64,000 nucleotides of DNA, taken from the NCBI RefSeq assembly GCF_002775205.1, contig NC_036447.1, forward strand, positions 15,110,501 to 15,174,500, in the 5' to 3' direction. The stretch comes from Xiphophorus maculatus. Lineage: Eukaryota > Chordata > Actinopteri > Cyprinodontiformes > Poeciliidae. The position numbers and the translations under genes were made by a program. The notes below the pieces were generated by a model, which was not told the DNA's origin, ran no database searches, and saw only the letters and a list, made by a program, of their open reading frames with translations. The first letter of the stretch is position 1. Each line of letters starts with the position of its first letter. This document shows positions 59,300 through 64,000 of the stretch, piece by piece.

Positions 59300-60460
59300 C
59301 ACCTTGATAGCTCTTATGTGTAATAAAATTGTTCAATGTCATAATCCATAATAAATCCGTTAAATTACCACTGTTTGCATATCTTCAATTCAATAAATTG
59401 AAAAAAAGGGGAAGAAAATTCAAGTTACTGGTACTCTAATTTAGAGTAACTTGGTGAAAAGATGGAACTAACTGTCTGTTGGATTTTAACATGTTCATTT
59501 GTCATCTCCTAACGCAACTTTGCACTTTCAAAATGTCAACTTTTCATGCTTTTTAATGTCCTTTTGAAGAAGTGCTAAAGGTTATTGTTGTGACATTTGC
59601 AACACAAAATGCTAGTAACTGTCAGGGTTCCTGAGTGCGTGTGTGCGAGTAACGCATCTCTTCCAGCGAGGATCTTGGTGGAGAGCCTGGGCAGCCTTCA
59701 CAGGTGGAGCTCATCGGCCTCATCAGAGTGCTTGGGATAAAGGAGCAGCAGAGCCTTCACTCAGCGCTGGATGATTAACGTCTACTGGTAGTCACTCTGG
59801 CCACCTCTTGTCGGCTATTTTTAGCTTTTGATCAGTCTCTTGAGAACCAACCTGAAGTTCATAGTTCTTGTTTTTGCTTCCTTTAGATTTTTGTCACTGG
59901 ATCTCTAGAAGAATCAGTTCAACCTTTTCCCCTCCTGTGAAACTCCCCAGCAAGTACCAACCTACCTGCCTGCTCCACTATTCCCCCTCATCTCCACACA
60001 GGACCTCTGGGCACCTTTCTTCCACGCTTCACCAAGTCCATTCAAAAGTAAGCTTTTTACATTGCATCTGATCAACTCATTACAGGCCACCAATAACCCA
60101 ACTCTCATTCCAGACGCCACGGATCGCATGACGCTGCCACTCCCTGATACATCAAGTAGACCTGTAAATTGTTGCTTGTTGTTTGAGGGAAATGAAACCT
60201 ATACCTAATTAAACTTGTTGATTTCTGCATGTGGGTCAGAAGATTAAATCCGATCATGTCAGTAACATACTTAATCTTAAGAAATATATGAAGTGGCAGC
60301 ATCGCCTTTTACGGGTAGGCAGGATTTTTGTATTTACTTATCTATTTATTTTGTACTATGCCATATTTCTGAATGCAATATTATTAAAATTGAAATTTGA
60401 GACAGATGCAAAATCAAGAAGATACACATTCAATTGAAAACAATTTCATTTGATAAAATT
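59300..60460. other. Spacer between A4 and odam, partly repeat-like
   Basis: From 59,622 (TGTCAGGGTTCCTGAGTG) to about 60,130 the base composition is GC-richer than its surroundings and looks like an inserted repeat, possibly LTR-related. No ends or coding parts could be fixed. The odam polyadenylation signal probably lies in the TTTATT run at about 60,462-60,475. Confidence 0.4.
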
Positions 60461-60578
60461 ATTTATTTATTTATTTAAAATGTAGTCAAAGCAAAGAATA
60501 AGTTTCAGTTAAGTTGTGGCAAATATTCCCCCAAGCCTTTTCCCCTCAGCAGTGATGTTTCTTCTTTCCTTGTAACAT

Positions 60579-62944
60579 CTATGGCTCAAACAGGAAGGGA
60601 AAGCTGCCATTACCCTGAAGAAAAAAATAATGTAATTAAGTATGGGAAAAAAATTCTCAACAAATAGTTTGCATATGTGAATAGAGAACCTCATCAGTCC
60701 CAGGACCAGTTGCATCACCGCGGGGATCAGGGGGAACAGTGGTGGACTCTTTCTTAGGCCCTGCTGGCCATGTCTGGCAAAGACCACAGAGAAAGTTACG
60801 GAATGATACATTTTGAGAGCAACTGTTTAAAACAGAAAAAAACAAAAATAAATATTTCACCTTTTCTGTCTGTATCTTAGAGCCCTGCTAAAATAGAAGG
60901 TGAATTACAGTTAGATCAGCCGATTTCAAATGTGTATGCGCTAATCACAACGCAGTTTGCAAATTATTAAAAAGCACAGAGTTGACTCAATAAAGAAAAG
61001 ATGTAAAATTTCCTAGAATTTCTATTTCAAAAAATACATAATTTCTGTTTCAAGCCTGAAGTGCATAAAATGTTGCTGAATAGATAATACCTACTTATTA
61101 AATAAAAGACAAAAAATCACACTTTAGTGTCACTGGGGCATACATACTGCAGGTATGCATTAGAAGAAGTATAAGCGAGTGGCCAACACTGTCAGTGGTG
61201 CACCAAGCAGACAGATGAGCTGTCTGGTTGGTTTAGTAGCCAGACGTCATTACAACACACTTACCACATCCACGCTGCTCTGACTCAATAGACTCAGCTG
61301 TTATTATCATTAAGCCTTAGCGTTGAGTAATCTAAGTTTATTGCTCAAGCTTTTAATTCAAAGTGATACACACAGTAAAATGATTTCATTGGTTTAATTT
61401 AAACCACAATGATCACTGAATGATTTTCTAAGAGAATCATAATTAGACAGGTTATCATAGCTCCGTAGCCATACATTCTTGGTCTATGTTTATGTCCTAG
61501 ATTTGTTGTCCTTTTTCATTATTCCTTGCTGTAAAGCACTTTGTGATTCTTCAATTGCGAAAGGTGCTACATAAACAAATTTACTTCTGAATTACAAGAA
61601 ATCTTATTTGAATAGTACGTATTTCTACATCACCTTTCCCAGACAACAGTAAAAATATAGTAAAAAGCAGCAAAAGCAATAAAAATACAAAGAAAGAGAC
61701 ATTTACTAAGGTGCATCTTAACAACATAAAATTCTCACAGCAGGAAATGTACCAGTCAGGATAAAATGCTTGCTTAAAAAAGAATGTCTTTTTAAAACAC
61801 CAGTAGAGTCCAACGATCATAAATAGTGTAGGAGTTAATTCCCCAATCTTGGACTATTTATCTATTCACAAATATACAAATATATATATATATTGGAAGG
61901 TATTTTCTTTAAAAAAATTACCTGCAGTGGGAGTTGTGGTCTTTGTGTGGTTCTTTCCAGTTTTTGCTGTCCATTGTTGGGCAGAACTGCAGGGTTCCTC
62001 TGCTGGGCATAGCCATACCGGGGTATAAAGTAAGAGTAGCCCTAAAAAATAATAATAATAATTAATCATCTAAATTTTAATTAACATGATGCTTACAAAT
62101 GGGTCAGGTTGTGTAAATAAAAACCTGCTGTCTGTGAAGCTGTGGGAATCCAAAAGATGGATACTGAAACTGTGGATACATCTGCAAGAAACATTGAAAT
62201 AAAAAAATAAACTCTTATCAGTGTGGAGATCCTTGCGTAATGTGCATTGGTGAAACAATCTAATTGCGTGATCCTTAAGTTGTTGGTCTGTTACCTGGAC
62301 CGGGTTCTGGGCTTGCTGAGGACCGTTGGGATTGTTGGGGTCTTGTGCTGGTCCAAGCTGGTCTTGCTGCCCGTTAGGGACAAGCATGGGTGTTAGCTGG
62401 TTGCCTTGGTTGGGAAGCAGCAGCTGTGGCCCCTGGGGACCAAAAGGACCTGCCAGTTGGGGGTTCAAATTCAACACCTGTGGGGTGAGCAAGACTTCTG
62501 GGGTTTGCTGCTGCAGAACATACTGGGGTAATATTGAGCCCTGGAGAAAGTAAAAGCACATTTTAATCCATTGTTTTAAATGTAGAGAACAGGAAAACGG
62601 AAATGTTTTAGCAGCTTTTTAAGCACCTGTGTTTGTCCAAGAGCTGCAAGAGTCAATCCATTCAGTCTCAGGATCTGATCAACAAAATGGTGAAATTAGA
62701 TCAACTTATTTCATTTATTGCATAACAACAAATGCAGATATTTAAATGTGATTTACCTCATTGCTGTTGCTTGCAATAATTCCAATCTGAACCTTCAAGA
62801 AGACGTGCAGAATATTTAATCTAATGTTGAAATAACATACTTTGTTCTTGTGTAATAATGTTGGATCTAATTGAAACTCACTGGCAGAGCAAGGCTTGAC
62901 CTAAGAAGGCAGATTACCAGAAGGGCACTTTGCAGCTTCATCAT
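60579..62944 (-). CDS. odam: Odontogenic ameloblast-associated protein
   Basis: Secreted SCPP of tooth epithelium, about 238 residues in nine phase-0 coding exons: 62882-62944 (MMKLQSALLVICLLRSSLALP), 62757-62792 (VQIGIIASNSNE), 62627-62674 (ILRLNGLTLAALGQTQ), 62295-62540 (Pro/Gln/Leu-rich), 62125-62181, 61922-62041 (GYSYFIPRYGYAQQ), 60861-60887, 60690-60773 and 60579-60614 (GNGSFPFLFEP, stop). The ASNSNE end of exon 3 is the ODAM hallmark SxE site (human SASNSNELLL), and the aromatic YGY and EP-stop also fit ODAM. The donor after the 84-nt exon is a weak GTTCTC; reading through would instead add ten residues to a stop at 60,657. Untranslated exon 1 has its donor at 63,041-63,044. The large intron 60,888-61,921 holds a LINE tail. 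Confidence 0.9.
61500..61595 (+). mobile_element. LINE 3' tail in an odam intron
   Basis: TGTAAAGCACTTTGTGATTC...AAAGGTGCTACATAAACAAATTTAC is a common fish L2-type LINE 3' end. Only the tail is present, antisense to odam. Confidence 0.6.
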
Positions 62945-63089
62945 GTCCTGCAGTGAGTCGAAACATGCACGTTTTGTTAAAGGTTCATAAAATACCAGTC
63001 GCCTCAAACATCTTCAAAATCTCAGGGCGTCAAGCTCATCTTACCGTTGCTCTTCTCTTCTCTCCCTTTCAGTGTCTGCCTCCTCTTTC

Positions 63090-64000
63090 AGGTTCAGATG
63101 CCTTTTAAATTGTCAGAATGTGAGTTTTAATAGTCCACTAGCAACTCATCCCGACAATATGTGGTCAGAATGACAGACATTTCTCATGACAACAGACTCA
63201 GACACTTACAACATAGAACTGCTAAGTCTGTCATTAAATGTAAGTCATGTCTCTGAGCACCATGACATGCCCTGTGTGGAGTTGTTCATAACTCCGCAGA
63301 GATTCATAATCTCTGACTGTGTGTACTTTCTACCTGCAGAGATGACAGAATCTGCAGACTGTCTTAGTTTTTTGCACCTCGTTGACACTTTTTCATATCT
63401 TCGACAAACTTACTCAAGACACTCATTCTCTTCGTGATTACATGCATGTGTTAACACTGGTAGCATCTAATTAAGTGCATTAGGAGGAACACAATTTTTT
63501 GCATGTCATGAGAAAAAAGGAAGAAAAAAGGGAGCAGAGAGCTCATGATCAGACATTTGAAAAATCATTCGTGCCAGGTGGATAGATCCTGATGTCTAAA
63601 AGATCACAGTTAATTCTGTTACAGTAGATCCTGTCTGCAGATTTACCTGCTATACCTGCTTTATCCTTGTTAGAATGACCCAGTTAAAATCTGGACGTAA
63701 ATCCAATTGAGGACTTTTAGGAAGACATGAAAATGAAAGTTCACAGATGCTTTCCTTTGCAAATAATAATGGTCTAAAAGTTCAGTCTTTAGATGTTTAA
63801 AGCTGTTAGAGAAAAGACTTACAGCTGTAATTGTAGTTCTGTAATGCACAGTTCAATTTGTGTGTTGACTCACACTTTGATTGAAACCCAATCAATTTTC
63901 TTTCCACTTCAGATTATGCACTAAACCAAACATGTGTGACTTTCACACATTGTTACAACCACAAACTTCATTTTGAGGCCGTGGCATAGTGCAAAAGTTG
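63090..64000. other. Upstream region of odam, no other gene seen
   Basis: A TTTAAAAGG (minus strand) near 63,101-63,110 may act as the odam TATA-like box. Beyond it I found no exon or repeat that I can support. Confidence 0.45.

Noticed and set aside
1-64000. tRNA or rRNA genes
   Set aside because: No cloverleaf with matching A and B boxes and no rRNA-like segment was noticed by eye. A covariance-model scan would be needed to be sure.

Overview
This window looks like chromosomal DNA from a teleost fish, probably a percomorph. It has small introns with GT-AG borders, AATAAA signals, and typical fish repeats: a Rex3-type RTE LINE with a GATG tail, an internally deleted Tc1-like element, hAT-like elements, and L2- and jockey-type LINE pieces. 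The locus is the secretory calcium-binding phosphoprotein (SCPP) cluster. Sixteen genes can be read. Fifteen have, or appear to have, SCPP architecture: a short signal-peptide exon, phase-0 introns, and SxE (Fam20C-type) phosphorylation motifs. The sixteenth is a perforin-1-like gene.

Layout. 2.1-3.4 kb (-): an Ala/Pro-rich SCPP with an acidic tail. 5.3-7.2 kb (-): a Pro/Gln-rich, amelotin/SCPP5-like gene. 9.5-10.0 kb (-): a small Thr-rich SCPP (called E here). 12.9-59.0 kb: an array of tiny SCPP-like genes in four families (A, B, C, D; labels are mine). The order is D1(-), A1(+), C1(-), B1(+), D2(-), B2(+), perforin-like(-), B3(-), C2(+), A2(-), A3(-), A4(-). 60.6-62.9 kb (-): odam, read in nine coding exons.

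The array has grown by duplication. A1-C1-B1 (about 15.26-23.0 kb) recurs as an inverted copy, B3-C2-A2 (about 43.2-49.6 kb). The arms face each other across about 20 kb that holds D2, B2 and the perforin-like gene. D1 and D2 lie in a direct duplication of about 2.2 kb, B2 is a third B unit, and A2-A3-A4 are tandem. A Rex3 copy and a solo LTR sit in the left arm only, each with target-site duplications, and the right arm keeps the empty sites. The duplication therefore predates both insertions.

The small genes encode secreted precursors of about 56-100 residues: a near-constant signal exon (MLKV...), an exon 3 carrying an R-x-x-R/S site and an SxE motif, and a last exon with a short Leu-rich amphipathic stretch, joined in A and D to a Thr tract. 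This combines SCPP gene structure with a mucin-like, probably O-glycosylated, tail. It parallels the saliva and mucin genes (for example MUC7) of the mammalian SCPP locus. This is the most novel content of the window. Functions are inferred; no expression data can be seen here.
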